A stretch of 64,000 nt of DNA from NCBI GenBank assembly GCA_943787465.1, contig CALSMN010000004.1:248001-312000 (forward strand), read 5' to 3'. The translations under genes were made by a program, and so were the position numbers. This document shows, one piece after another, positions 18,352 through 28,267 of this stretch. Source of the DNA: an uncultured Bacteroidia bacterium. Its GTDB lineage: Bacteria; Bacteroidota; Bacteroidia; NS11-12g; UBA9320. Within the stretch, counting starts at the first letter, position 1. The number at the start of each line of letters is the position of its first letter. Below the pieces are notes generated by a model. That model worked only from the letters and a program-made list of their open reading frames with translations. It was not told the DNA's origin and did no database searches.

Positions 18352-21300
18352 ATGAAGCAGACTAAATTTACAAACTTTTTAAACCGAAAATATACACCAT
18401 CTATGTATCAAACAATCCACAAATCACTCGCATTTAAGTATATATTTACCTTTGTACTTGTAACTAGCAGCCTATTTAGTTTTGCTCAGTGTAGCCCTAA
18501 AGTTGTTCGTACTGACGGAACTTTAAGTACTTCTGGCACTTTTTGTGAAGGTCAAATTATTGCATTTGAAGCCAATTCTCCCGGGTATACCACTACCATC
18601 GAATGGGACTTTGGATACAATAGCAATAAGAGTAGTGCAGAAAAACCTACATTCAATTATCCATTGGCAGGAAATTATACCGTGACCTTCAAGGGAGATG
18701 GATTTGCTGGTCAGTGTACAGAAACTATTGCCATCACTATCAAACCCTCTCCGGATATTCACTTTAGACGGTTGAACGATTCTGCTCAATGTTTCAAAAA
18801 CAATTCTTTTTGTTTTAAAGATAGCTCACAAGCCCCTAGTGGTCTAATTGTGCGTCAAACATATGTATTTAGTAACGGTCTTCGTATAGATTCTATCAAT
18901 CCAACCTTTCCGTATAGTTTTTGTGTAGATATTACAGACCCCAGCGGTGGTTACTTTGATTTAGTAATCGAGTCGGAAGATTCAAGTGGCTGTGTAAGTA
19001 AATTGATTTTCCAGGATTATTTATACGTCTATCCCAAACTAGGTATCGAATTTCAAAACATCACCCCAAATCCTAACCCCAATTGTGACTCAACACTGGG
19101 TCGATTCAAAAATGTTTCTTTGGTTCCCCTTGCCGACGTTGACTCTTTTATGTGGGTATTTGGAGACGGAGATTCTGTAAAAGGAGACGCATCAACCAAT
19201 ACTGAATGGTGGAATGGTCCAGCTAATGACGGTATTATCGAACATATGTACCGAAAAAATGGCACATTTGATGGTACTTTAATAGCCTCTGCATACGGAT
19301 GTACCGATACATTTACATTCCGGGCCGCGGTTAGTAATATCTTATTAGAACCCAAGATCCTGTCCACACCTAACCCAGCGTGTACACCAGATAATCCTAT
19401 TTCATTTTCTGTACAAGGATTGAATGGAGCCAATGTAAGTTCCTTCCTCTGGAATTTTGGTAATCCACCAGCAGGCCCCCCTAACCTCAACGATAAAACA
19501 TTAACCCCTGAATTCTCCTATGGACCAGGACCATGGATGATTAGTTTGAGACTCCGATCTGGACCTTGTGATATTACAGTTTATGATACTGTCCAAGTCA
19601 TTGGACCTGGATCTACGATCGAAGTGCCATTCGATCGAGTTGCCGAAGATCAAGCGTTTCAATGTGTGATTGAAGATACCGTTTGTTTCCCCAATAATTC
19701 CTCATTTTACCAAAATGACTTTAACCGATTAGACGAAGATTCTATCGTTTTTTATTACGATTATACATTTGAACGTGTATTTGACATCACATCGGGGCAA
19801 TACACCTTTAGATACCGAACATGGGAAGAACGACCTAGAGGTAATTTCTTATTAACCGATAGCGTATATGCCAATACCGATACCATAAAACAAAACGGTT
19901 ATCGCGTTTATTATGATGCCACTAAAGATTCCATTGCTGCAATTCAAGGTAATGATACAACGTGGCACAAAGACTTTTATGCAACAGCACCTAACTTAAG
20001 CTATCGTTTTGGAGTTAATGGCAGAAAACGTTTTATTTTTAATTATATCCCACCTACAGGTAGAGGTGGTGTAGGAACGGGTGATCAAACCGCTATTCCT
20101 CCTGCAGTTCAATTTAAAGATTTCAGACCTAATGTATGGAGAGTGTGGGATATGGGAGATCAATATGCTCCTCAATGTACTACAGACTCTAGACCATGGG
20201 TCAATAAGAATGTCGGCATTAACTGTAATTGGGTCATAGATAGTGCACCATGTCATTGGTACACGCCTTGGGATGAGGTATACCGAACCTTCCAAGAGGG
20301 TAGAAACTACACGCAACCTTATCGTGAAACACGTATCTATAAACCACTTCGAGAATGTTATCAAGTTAATATTTACGCAGCAGACACCATGATTGTGCCT
20401 GGAGATACCATTCTAACGATACCCATTGATTCTTCTTATACCTATCGAGGTGTAACTATTCCTGCTGGAGTGCGGTACCCCAAAAATAAACTAGGCAATT
20501 GGATTGTCAGACGACCACCCTCCATATTTTATGGAACAAAATTTTATTGGGATGCAGCGCTTGATACGTTTGTAGCAATCAATAACATTGTAGATACCAC
20601 CTACCATGACGAAGATTCATTAGGAAGAAATAATCCACTCAATGGGAAAGGAACTACCCAATGGACTGTCACCTATCATGATATGGAATTTACGATACCA
20701 ACAGGGGTGACCATTGATATTGTTAAACTCCAAGGTCCAGGTGGCGGTGGAGCTGGAGCAGGAGGTACCAGAACGTTAACTGGTCCACAAACTGTAATCA
20801 TTGAAGCTGATGAACAATTTACACTTTATTCATTGGATTCAATAATACCAACTATTTATATAGAAGAAAATGGGCCTGACACATCTTATGCTCAACCGTC
20901 CAACTATGTTACTGAAGAATTAAAGTTTGGCATACTGGTAAGAACAGTCAAACAAGCTGTATTTGTAGATTCTGCTGCTCATCGAGAAAAATGGTTTACC
21001 GATAGAGCAACCTGTTTTAATGTTTCATTATGGCAAAAAGATACCATTCACCCCCTATTGTGTGAGGCAACTGGCACAAAATCATTAGCGCTTATTCCAC
21101 CTAATGCCAAAGGTTTAGAATGGGTAAGTGGTACGCCCTGTCCATTTGATGGGAATAACCTAAATTATATTTTAACCTTTGATATTTCAGAGACTAAACC
21201 GGGTTGTACTCAACAGTGGTTTGCTGTTAATTTAGATACATTCGCTGATCCTAATGCATTTATACCATTCAATAATGGATTACTAGCTCCCCCTCCTCCA

Positions 21301-24192
21301 GGACTTCCTATACCGTTTGTATTACCTTACGCTATTCGAGGAAATCTAGGCACTCGTTTTGTTAAGGGATACTCTCCAGGTGAAATTGGTAATCCGTATG
21401 CTCGAAATCCAATCGGATCTTTTGCTCTTGGACTAATTGTTGGAAATGGAAAACCTGATCCAAATGGTGGACCTCCAGCATGTTTAGATACATTTTATTA
21501 CCCCGATTTATTTAGAATTTTGCCATTAGATGCATCATTCGAAATTGTATATCCTCTTCCTATCAGCACAACTCCTTTACAATACTATATGTGTCCTGGT
21601 GATACCGCATACTATAGAATCATAAACCCTATCCAAGATAGTATCAAAACTCTTCGTTGGGCTTGGGGTTACCAAGGACTTGGGAAAGGACCCAATCTCT
21701 CTATTTATGTAGAAGAATTCCAATATTACCAACCGTACAAGGGTCCACGACCAAATCGAAATGATAAAGATATTGTTTACAACGGTGAGGATTGGCTATA
21801 TAACTATGTAGTTAGGAGAAATATTGACGATATATTGGGTGAAGAATTGCTTGATACTATAGTTACATCTATCATCAAAGATTGGAAAATAGTTGCCATA
21901 AAAACCAATACTGATCAACTGATAAAAGATGCCTTTGAACAATTACTTGGTTTAAACTACAGTGAAATTCCTGCAGAAGATGTTCCCTATTACCTTGGTG
22001 ATGGCACTTTTGGTTGTCTGGACACAACTGGAATTAGCGACTTGTTCCAATTTGGTATTCAAGTTTATTCTGACAAAACCAAAGATTGGGGCGTAACTCG
22101 GGTAGGTGATAAAATTTACCGATTAGATACCACTGTAAGACCATTCCAAAATATTGAAACACAACATATCCTCCACTTTAGAGATTCGTCCATGCAAGGA
22201 TTTGATACTTTAATGCTCGATACCAATTTTGATGGAAGAAAAGATAGACTCACCGGTTTATACCGTCACATTTATAAATACCCAGTGATAACTAATCCAG
22301 ATGAATGTAATCCATCGGTAAAAGATACCATCTATAGAAATGGAAGCGGACCTATGGCTCCATCCTTATTCTTAAATAGCACGCCTGGTTGTGAGGCCAG
22401 ATCTACGCAGCTTCTGAATGTTGGCTTCTATAATGATTTCTGGGTTAGAAATGAGAATTTATGTCAGGGATTAAACTTGGTAATTGAAGATTCACTGCGT
22501 TATTACCAATATGGAGAACAGGATCCATTTACTTATCCTATCCACGATTTCCCACTATGGCAAACACGATATATTACAAATGAAGAGACCTATCGAGCAG
22601 ATTGGGATATCAATGATGGTCAGTTTGATAGTACGCGATCTATTATTCTGAATCATACGTATACCGATCCTGGAGAATATACCATTACGGTTGTTGCTGA
22701 GGATAGTATTGGATGTACAGACACTACCTTCTTGAAGGCATACGTTTCTAAAGTTATCCCTGGATTTGATTTCGGAAGTGCTATTGTAAATTGTGCATCT
22801 ATCATAAACTTCAAGGATACATCTACATACATAGACCCATGTGCTGCCAAGGATACGTGTTCGAATGGTACTGATTTATCCTGCGAGAAAATCATTGCTT
22901 GGGAATGGGATTTTGGCGATGGCACACGAAAAAGTATTCTTCAAAATCCATCACACAACTATACCTCTGGCGGATATTATGATGTACGACTGATTGTAAC
23001 AACAGAACTTGGATGTGTAGACAGCATTATTCAAACGATATATATCCCCGGACCACAACCTGAATTTGAATTTGATAACGCTGTTTGGAACATAAATGAC
23101 ACCGCTGTTATCTGTGTTGGTGATTTAGTTAACCTTAAAAATACAAGTAAAGGAGATGTAAACACTCCTAAATTCCAAATCATTTGGGGTGACGGAAGCA
23201 ACGACCCTCCTGCAGGCATCGATTCTATTTTTGGTCACGTTTACAACACACCTGGAACGTACGAGTTATTCCTTATACAGGAAGATGAAATCCCAGGTAC
23301 TGGAAATCGTTGTTCGAGAATATTCCCAGATACCAATCCAGATCTATTGATTCAACACCGAATTGTAGTTATTGTAAATCCTCGACCTGATGTTTTAATT
23401 ACAGCATCAGACACCGTAGTTTGTCCAGATGATCCAATTGTATTCACTGGTACATTGGATGACCGATATCTCCGATTGAAATGGTTAATGGGCTACAACA
23501 ATGATGAAATCAATGAAGTAGTACCAGACACTACTGTAACCTACGCATACCCCGTGTCCGGAACATACCAAGTCATTCTTGCACCAGAATATGATGAATT
23601 GCCCAGATGTTGGGATAGAGACACAATCACTGTTCGGGTTGTCGATGTAAAAGCTAGTTTTGATATAGATAGTTCTGCTAGACCGGAATTCTGCTTTACC
23701 AATACCTCCACAGGCGCTACAAGCTACCGATGGACTTTTGAAGAAACACCCCCATTGATTGATGGTGCCAGTGAAGAAACAGATCCATGTTACAACTGGG
23801 ACGAACGAAAAGGAACATACAAAGTATGTCTAACGGCTATCAGTTCTGAAGGATGTGAAGATGATACCTGTCAGATTGTATCTAATACATTCTTGAGACG
23901 ACTCGTTCCATATAACGTATTTACGCCTAATGGATCAGATGATTTTAATAATGAATTTGTAATTGAAGGGGAAAGCCTTGATGAATATGAAATTAAAATC
24001 TTCAACCGATGGGGAGAATCCGTGTTTGAATCTTCAGACATCAACAAATCATGGAACGGTAAAGTAAATAATACGGGGGTAGAATGTCCTGAAGGAACCT
24101 ACTTCTATATTATTAACTATACCTTCAAATTTGGTGAGAAAAATGAAGGTTTAGGTCCTATTGAAGGATCTGTAGAATTGATTCGACAATAA
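18352..24192 (+). CDS. Giant PKD-type surface protein with T9SS type B domain
   Basis: At about 1946 residues (from ATG 18352), this is the largest gene here and probably a cell-surface adhesin exported by T9SS. A signal helix (KYIFTFVLVTSSLFSFAQ) comes after about 25 extra residues, so ATG 18403 is an alternative start. PKD-like modules appear near the N terminus (WDFGYN, WVFGDGDS, WNFGNPP; about residues 85-390) and again near the C terminus (WDFGDGTRKS about 1524, WGDGSNDPP about 1610). About 1000 residues between them show no repeat I can place, apart from a Gly-rich GPGGGGAGAGG. The type B domain (VFTPNGSDD, FNRWGE, WNGKVNNTGVECPEGTYFY) closes it. It is third in the sigma-factor unit and is followed by a terminator. 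Confidence 0.88.
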   Translation: MKQTKFTNFLNRKYTPSMYQTIHKSLAFKYIFTFVLVTSSLFSFAQCSPKVVRTDGTLSTSGTFCEGQIIAFEANSPGYTTTIEWDFGYNSNKSSAEKPTFNYPLAGNYTVTFKGDGFAGQCTETIAITIKPSPDIHFRRLNDSAQCFKNNSFCFKDSSQAPSGLIVRQTYVFSNGLRIDSINPTFPYSFCVDITDPSGGYFDLVIESEDSSGCVSKLIFQDYLYVYPKLGIEFQNITPNPNPNCDSTLGRFKNVSLVPLADVDSFMWVFGDGDSVKGDASTNTEWWNGPANDGIIEHMYRKNGTFDGTLIASAYGCTDTFTFRAAVSNILLEPKILSTPNPACTPDNPISFSVQGLNGANVSSFLWNFGNPPAGPPNLNDKTLTPEFSYGPGPWMISLRLRSGPCDITVYDTVQVIGPGSTIEVPFDRVAEDQAFQCVIEDTVCFPNNSSFYQNDFNRLDEDSIVFYYDYTFERVFDITSGQYTFRYRTWEERPRGNFLLTDSVYANTDTIKQNGYRVYYDATKDSIAAIQGNDTTWHKDFYATAPNLSYRFGVNGRKRFIFNYIPPTGRGGVGTGDQTAIPPAVQFKDFRPNVWRVWDMGDQYAPQCTTDSRPWVNKNVGINCNWVIDSAPCHWYTPWDEVYRTFQEGRNYTQPYRETRIYKPLRECYQVNIYAADTMIVPGDTILTIPIDSSYTYRGVTIPAGVRYPKNKLGNWIVRRPPSIFYGTKFYWDAALDTFVAINNIVDTTYHDEDSLGRNNPLNGKGTTQWTVTYHDMEFTIPTGVTIDIVKLQGPGGGGAGAGGTRTLTGPQTVIIEADEQFTLYSLDSIIPTIYIEENGPDTSYAQPSNYVTEELKFGILVRTVKQAVFVDSAAHREKWFTDRATCFNVSLWQKDTIHPLLCEATGTKSLALIPPNAKGLEWVSGTPCPFDGNNLNYILTFDISETKPGCTQQWFAVNLDTFADPNAFIPFNNGLLAPPPPGLPIPFVLPYAIRGNLGTRFVKGYSPGEIGNPYARNPIGSFALGLIVGNGKPDPNGGPPACLDTFYYPDLFRILPLDASFEIVYPLPISTTPLQYYMCPGDTAYYRIINPIQDSIKTLRWAWGYQGLGKGPNLSIYVEEFQYYQPYKGPRPNRNDKDIVYNGEDWLYNYVVRRNIDDILGEELLDTIVTSIIKDWKIVAIKTNTDQLIKDAFEQLLGLNYSEIPAEDVPYYLGDGTFGCLDTTGISDLFQFGIQVYSDKTKDWGVTRVGDKIYRLDTTVRPFQNIETQHILHFRDSSMQGFDTLMLDTNFDGRKDRLTGLYRHIYKYPVITNPDECNPSVKDTIYRNGSGPMAPSLFLNSTPGCEARSTQLLNVGFYNDFWVRNENLCQGLNLVIEDSLRYYQYGEQDPFTYPIHDFPLWQTRYITNEETYRADWDINDGQFDSTRSIILNHTYTDPGEYTITVVAEDSIGCTDTTFLKAYVSKVIPGFDFGSAIVNCASIINFKDTSTYIDPCAAKDTCSNGTDLSCEKIIAWEWDFGDGTRKSILQNPSHNYTSGGYYDVRLIVTTELGCVDSIIQTIYIPGPQPEFEFDNAVWNINDTAVICVGDLVNLKNTSKGDVNTPKFQIIWGDGSNDPPAGIDSIFGHVYNTPGTYELFLIQEDEIPGTGNRCSRIFPDTNPDLLIQHRIVVIVNPRPDVLITASDTVVCPDDPIVFTGTLDDRYLRLKWLMGYNNDEINEVVPDTTVTYAYPVSGTYQVILAPEYDELPRCWDRDTITVRVVDVKASFDIDSSARPEFCFTNTSTGATSYRWTFEETPPLIDGASEETDPCYNWDERKGTYKVCLTAISSEGCEDDTCQIVSNTFLRRLVPYNVFTPNGSDDFNNEFVIEGESLDEYEIKIFNRWGESVFESSDINKSWNGKVNNTGVECPEGTYFYIINYTFKFGEKNEGLGPIEGSVELIRQ

Positions 24193-24209
24193 TTCTGTGA
24201 CGTGCGTTT

Positions 24210-24244
24210 AAAAAAAACCATCCGCCAAGGCGGATGGTTTTTTT
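24210..24244 (+). terminator. Intrinsic terminator after the giant surface protein
   Basis: The stem ACCATCCGCC/GGCGGATGGT with a two-base AA loop is flanked by eight A before and seven T after. It ends the sigma-factor/surface-protein unit and separates it from the SAM riboswitch. Confidence 0.9.
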
Positions 24245-24275
24245 ATTTATACGAACATTTATAAGATATTTTATG

Positions 24276-24284
24276 TTGATTTGC
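24276..24284 (+). promoter_or_regulatory. Putative -7 box for the riboswitch-metH transcript
   Basis: TTGATTTGC matches TAnnTTTGC at eight of nine positions and ends four bases before the first stem of the SAM riboswitch, where a transcript should begin. Confidence 0.45.
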
Positions 24285-24288
24285 AGTG

Positions 24289-24389
24289 CTTATTAAGAAA
24301 GACTGAGGGATTAGGCCCATAGAAGTCTTGGCAACCTGAATTTTACCTCGTCAAGGTGCCACATCCTATCCCACGAAGGGAAAGATAAG
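24289..24389 (+). promoter_or_regulatory. SAM-I (S-box) riboswitch
   Basis: The block has the S-box core in order: the P1 stem CTTAT (24289-24293) pairing with ATAAG (24385-24389), then GACTGAGGGATTAGGCCC, a GAAGTCTTGGCAACC segment, AAGGTGCCACATCC, and GGGAAAGATAAG at the end. It binds S-adenosylmethionine and turns off methionine genes. No clear terminator hairpin lies between it and metH (37 bases), so control of translation start is more likely than termination. Confidence 0.93.
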
Positions 24390-24425
24390 TTTTCTATACC
24401 CCTAGCCACCCCTCAACCTATAGTT

Positions 24426-27084
24426 ATGAATAAAAAAATAGCCAATTATTTGCGCTTGAGTGGTCTAGAACCCCTAGTTAAGTCCCCCAATATAAATTTT
24501 ATGAATATTGGGGAACGAACCAATATTACAGGATCCAAAAAATTTGCTAAACTTATATTAAATAATCAATTTGATGAAGCGGTTGACGTCGCAAGACAAC
24601 AAGTTGAAAATGGAGCACAAATCATTGATGTAAACATGGATGAAGGTATGCTCGATGGGAAGGCAGCAATGATTCAATTTTTAAACCTCATTGCTGCAGA
24701 ACCGGATATTTCTCGGGTACCTGTTATGGTAGACTCCAGTAAATGGGAAATCATAGAAGCAGGTCTTAAAGTCATTCAAGGAAAGGGAATTGTCAACTCC
24801 ATTAGTCTCAAGGACGGAGAAGCAGAGTTTATTCGACGTGCTAAAAAAATCAAGTGGTATGGAGCAGCTACCGTAGTAATGGCATTTGACGAAAATGGTC
24901 AGGCTGATACTTATCAAAAAAGGATAAACATCTGTAAACGGAGTTACGACATTTTAGTAGATATCGTAAAATTCCCTGCCGAAGATATCATTTTTGACCC
25001 TAACATTCTTACCGTAGCCACTGGAATTGAGGAACATAATAATTATGCCGTAGACTTCATTAATGCGACTCGTTGGATTAAAGAAAATCTTCCTTTTGCT
25101 AAAGTAAGTGGCGGGGTAAGCAACATATCCTTCAGTTTTAGAGGAAATAATATCATTCGAGAAGCCATGCATTCGGCCTTTCTTTATCATGCTATCAAAG
25201 CAGGATTAGATATGGGAATTGTAAATGCAGGAATGATTGAAGTATATGAAGAACTTCCCAAAAATATTCTTGAAGCTGTCGAAGATGTATTGTTAAATCG
25301 GCATGATGCAGCCACAGAAAATCTCATCATTTTGGCAGAGAGTGTAAAAGGGGATGGGAAAAAAATAGTTCAAGATTTAAGCTGGCGAGAAGAAAATGTA
25401 TATGAACGATTAAAACACTCCTTGGTCAAAGGAATAACCGAATATATTGAAGCAGATACCGAAGAAGTCAGACAACAATTGGATAAGCCCATTGAAGTTA
25501 TCGAAGGCCCATTGATGGCAGGCATGAGTGTCGTCGGCGATTTGTTTGGTAGTGGGAAAATGTTTTTACCTCAGGTTGTTAAAAGTGCTCGCGTAATGAA
25601 AAAATCCGTAGCTTACTCTACAGCCCTACCTTGAAGCAGAAAAAAGTGGAGGAAATACTCAGGGGAAAATTCTCATGGCAACGGTAAAAGGCGATGTCCA
25701 CGATATTGGAAAAAACATCGTGGGTGTTGTACTGGCGTGTAACAATTACGAAATTATCGACTTAGGAGTAATGGTGCCTACCAATACCATCATAGATGCT
25801 GCGATTGAACATCAGGTAGATATCATCGGTTTGAGTGGCTTAATCACACCCAGTCTCGATGAGATGGTAAACATCGCTGCTGAAATGGAACGAAGATCAT
25901 TATCCATCCCAATACTTATTGGAGGAGCAACCACATCGAGAATGCATACGGCTGTGAAAGTGGCACCCGAATATTCAGGACCAGTGGTACACGTTCTAGA
26001 TGCCTCCAGATCTGTTCCCGTTGCTGGTCAGTTAATTGGTCTGAAAACAAAAGATACCTTCACAGCACAAATCCGAAAAGAATACACCGAACTAGCTATT
26101 CAACATGCGGCAAGGCAATCTGAAAAAACGATACTCTCCTATATGGATGCCAAAGCAAATCGTATTTCAATAGATTGGGAAAATTACACCCCACCACAGC
26201 CCAAGAAGCAAGGCATTGAAGTTCTTGCTGATTTTGATCTTGGAACGTTACGTGATTATATTGATTGGACCCCTTTCTTTTCTACGTGGCAACTTAAGGG
26301 TAAATACCCACTCATTTTTGAAGATGCTTACGTAGGTAATGAAGCCAAAAAATTATTTAAGGATGCCCAACACATGTTAGACCAGCTAATTACCAAAAAG
26401 CTGCTAACAGCCAACGGGATAGTTGGAATATTTGAGGCCTATGAGGAAAATGGAGACATTACGTTGCCCCAAGAAAATTTTACATTTCACTGTCTTCGTC
26501 AACAGCGCAAAATGGGTACTCATATTCCGAATTTATCATTGGCTGACTTTATTGCTCCTAAAACCATTTCCCAAAAAGACTATTTGGGAGCTTTTGCTGT
26601 GACAACTGGTGTCGGTATAGAAAAAATAGTAGCAGAATACGAAAAAGACCACGATGATTACAACGCCATTTTAGTAAAAGCTATTGCCGACCGATTGGCA
26701 GAAGCATTTGCAGAATATTTACACCAGTATGTTCGAAAAAAAATGTGGGGATATTCCCCCAACGAAGTACTAAACAATGATTTACTCATTCGAGAAAAGT
26801 ACCGTGGTATTCGCCCTGCTCCTGGGTATCCTGCATGTCCTGATCATTCCGAAAAAGCAAAACTATGGAAGCTTTTAGATATCGAAAATCAAACAGGGAT
26901 TAGCCTCACGGAGAGTTATGCCATGTACCCCACTGCAGCCGTCTCGGGATTTTATTTTTCTCATCCCGAAAGTAGATATTTTGCCGTAGGAAAAATAGGA
27001 GAAGATCAGCTAATAGACTATGCAAAACGAAAATCAGTAGATTATACTATCGCAAAAAAATGGTTGGGACCTAATTTATTCTAA
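24426..27084 (+). CDS. metH: Cobalamin-dependent methionine synthase lacking Hcy domain, frameshifted
   Basis: MetH moves a methyl group from methyl-tetrahydrofolate to cobalamin and on to homocysteine. This gene starts at the pterin domain ([16 protein letters not shown], about 20-35) and lacks the homocysteine/zinc domain, as in split MetH systems of Bacteroidota where a separate protein supplies it. Later come the cap helix [30 protein letters not shown], the cobalamin motif DVHDIG, and the activation domain ([28 protein letters not shown]). The frame breaks: the first part ends at TGA 25632-25634, while skipping one base at about 25616-25617 restores [18 protein letters not shown] and runs to 27084 (about 885 residues). 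The gene is under SAM riboswitch control. Confidence 0.92.
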
Positions 27085-27126
27085 GGTTAAATTACCTATA
27101 CATTAGGTAGTTAGTTCGCATACTTG

Positions 27127-27135
27127 CATCTTTGC
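27127..27135 (+). promoter_or_regulatory. Putative -7 box for bshA
   Basis: CATCTTTGC differs from TAnnTTTGC only in its first base and lies 10 bases before the bshA ATG, the same short spacing seen at several genes in this window. Confidence 0.38.
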
Positions 27136-27145
27136 ACTGCAAGTC

Positions 27146-28267
27146 ATGAATATTGGAATTCTTTGTTACCCGACATACGGAGGAAGTGGTTTAATTGCCA
27201 CGGAATTAGGAAAATCATTGGCAGATATTGGGCATCAAATCCATTTTATATCCTACAATCAACCTGTTCGATTAGACACATTCAAAGAAAATCTGTTTTT
27301 TCATGAAGTTAGTTTTAATAATTATCCGCTTTTTAAATACGCCCCCTATGAAAGTGCATTAACAAGTAAAATAGTAGAAGTCGTAAAAGTATATCAGATT
27401 GACGTTTTACATGTTCATTACGCCATTCCTCATGCGGCAGCTGCAGTCATGGCCAAAAAAATTCTTGAAAAAAAGAATATACAAGTGAAAGTAGTGACTA
27501 CGCTTCATGGAACCGATATTACGTTAGTTGGAAAAGATAAAAGCTTTGAGCCCGTAGTCAGTTATTCTCTTTTTGAGAGTGATGTTGTAACAGCAGTTTC
27601 AAATAGTTTAAAAATAGATACTTACAAGAATTTTACGTATGATGGAGACATTAAAGTCGTACCCAACTTTATTGACTCCCAACGATTTAATAGAAAACCC
27701 AACGAACATTTCAGAAAAACAATAGCTCCTAATAATGAAAAAGTAATTGTTCATACCTCTAATTTTCGAAAAGTTAAACGAGTCCCTGATGTACTTCAAA
27801 TATTTAGGAAAATTGCTAAACACTTGCCAGCAAAATTACTTTTTGTGGGTGACGGTCCCGAACGCAATAGTATTGAAGAAGCTTGTTTGGCCTGCGAAGT
27901 GTGTAAAGATGTCACTTTTTTGGGAAAACAAGATGCTGTAGAAGAAATTCTGAGTATTGCAGACTTATTTATTATACCCTCTCAAACAGAAAGTTTTGGA
28001 CTAGCTGCTTTGGAGGCAATGGCCTGCGAAGTACCCGTTATCAGTACAAACTCCGGAGGATTGCCCGAACTAAATATAACTGGTGTAACCGGCTTTACTA
28101 GTGATGTTGGAGATATTGACAAAATGGCTAATGATGCACTTCATATCCTCCAGGATGAGCATCTAAATCAATTTAAATCGCTTGCTAAAATACAATCGTT
28201 GAAATACAAATTAGACACTATTCTCCCCATTTATGAGAGGTTATACGATAGTGTAATTGAGAGATAA
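27146..28267 (+). CDS. bshA: N-acetyl-alpha-D-glucosaminyl L-malate synthase
   Basis: BshA, a GT4 enzyme, joins UDP-GlcNAc and L-malate, the first step of bacillithiol synthesis. The start MNIGILCYPTYGGSGLIATELG is characteristic of BshA. TTLHGTDITLVG (about 115), ESDVVTAVSNSLK (about 143), and the C-terminal donor-site PSQTESFGLAALEAMACEVPVISTN (about 274-298) are all present. Length 373 fits. bshB and bshC are not in the window. Its stop directly abuts the stop of the convergent lipoprotein gene. Confidence 0.93.
   Translation: MNIGILCYPTYGGSGLIATELGKSLADIGHQIHFISYNQPVRLDTFKENLFFHEVSFNNYPLFKYAPYESALTSKIVEVVKVYQIDVLHVHYAIPHAAAAVMAKKILEKKNIQVKVVTTLHGTDITLVGKDKSFEPVVSYSLFESDVVTAVSNSLKIDTYKNFTYDGDIKVVPNFIDSQRFNRKPNEHFRKTIAPNNEKVIVHTSNFRKVKRVPDVLQIFRKIAKHLPAKLLFVGDGPERNSIEEACLACEVCKDVTFLGKQDAVEEILSIADLFIIPSQTESFGLAALEAMACEVPVISTNSGGLPELNITGVTGFTSDVGDIDKMANDALHILQDEHLNQFKSLAKIQSLKYKLDTILPIYERLYDSVIER

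Noticed and set aside
27124-27306. 60-residue frame at the start of bshA
   Set aside because: Shadow of bshA in another frame, without its own start signals or any recognisable content.
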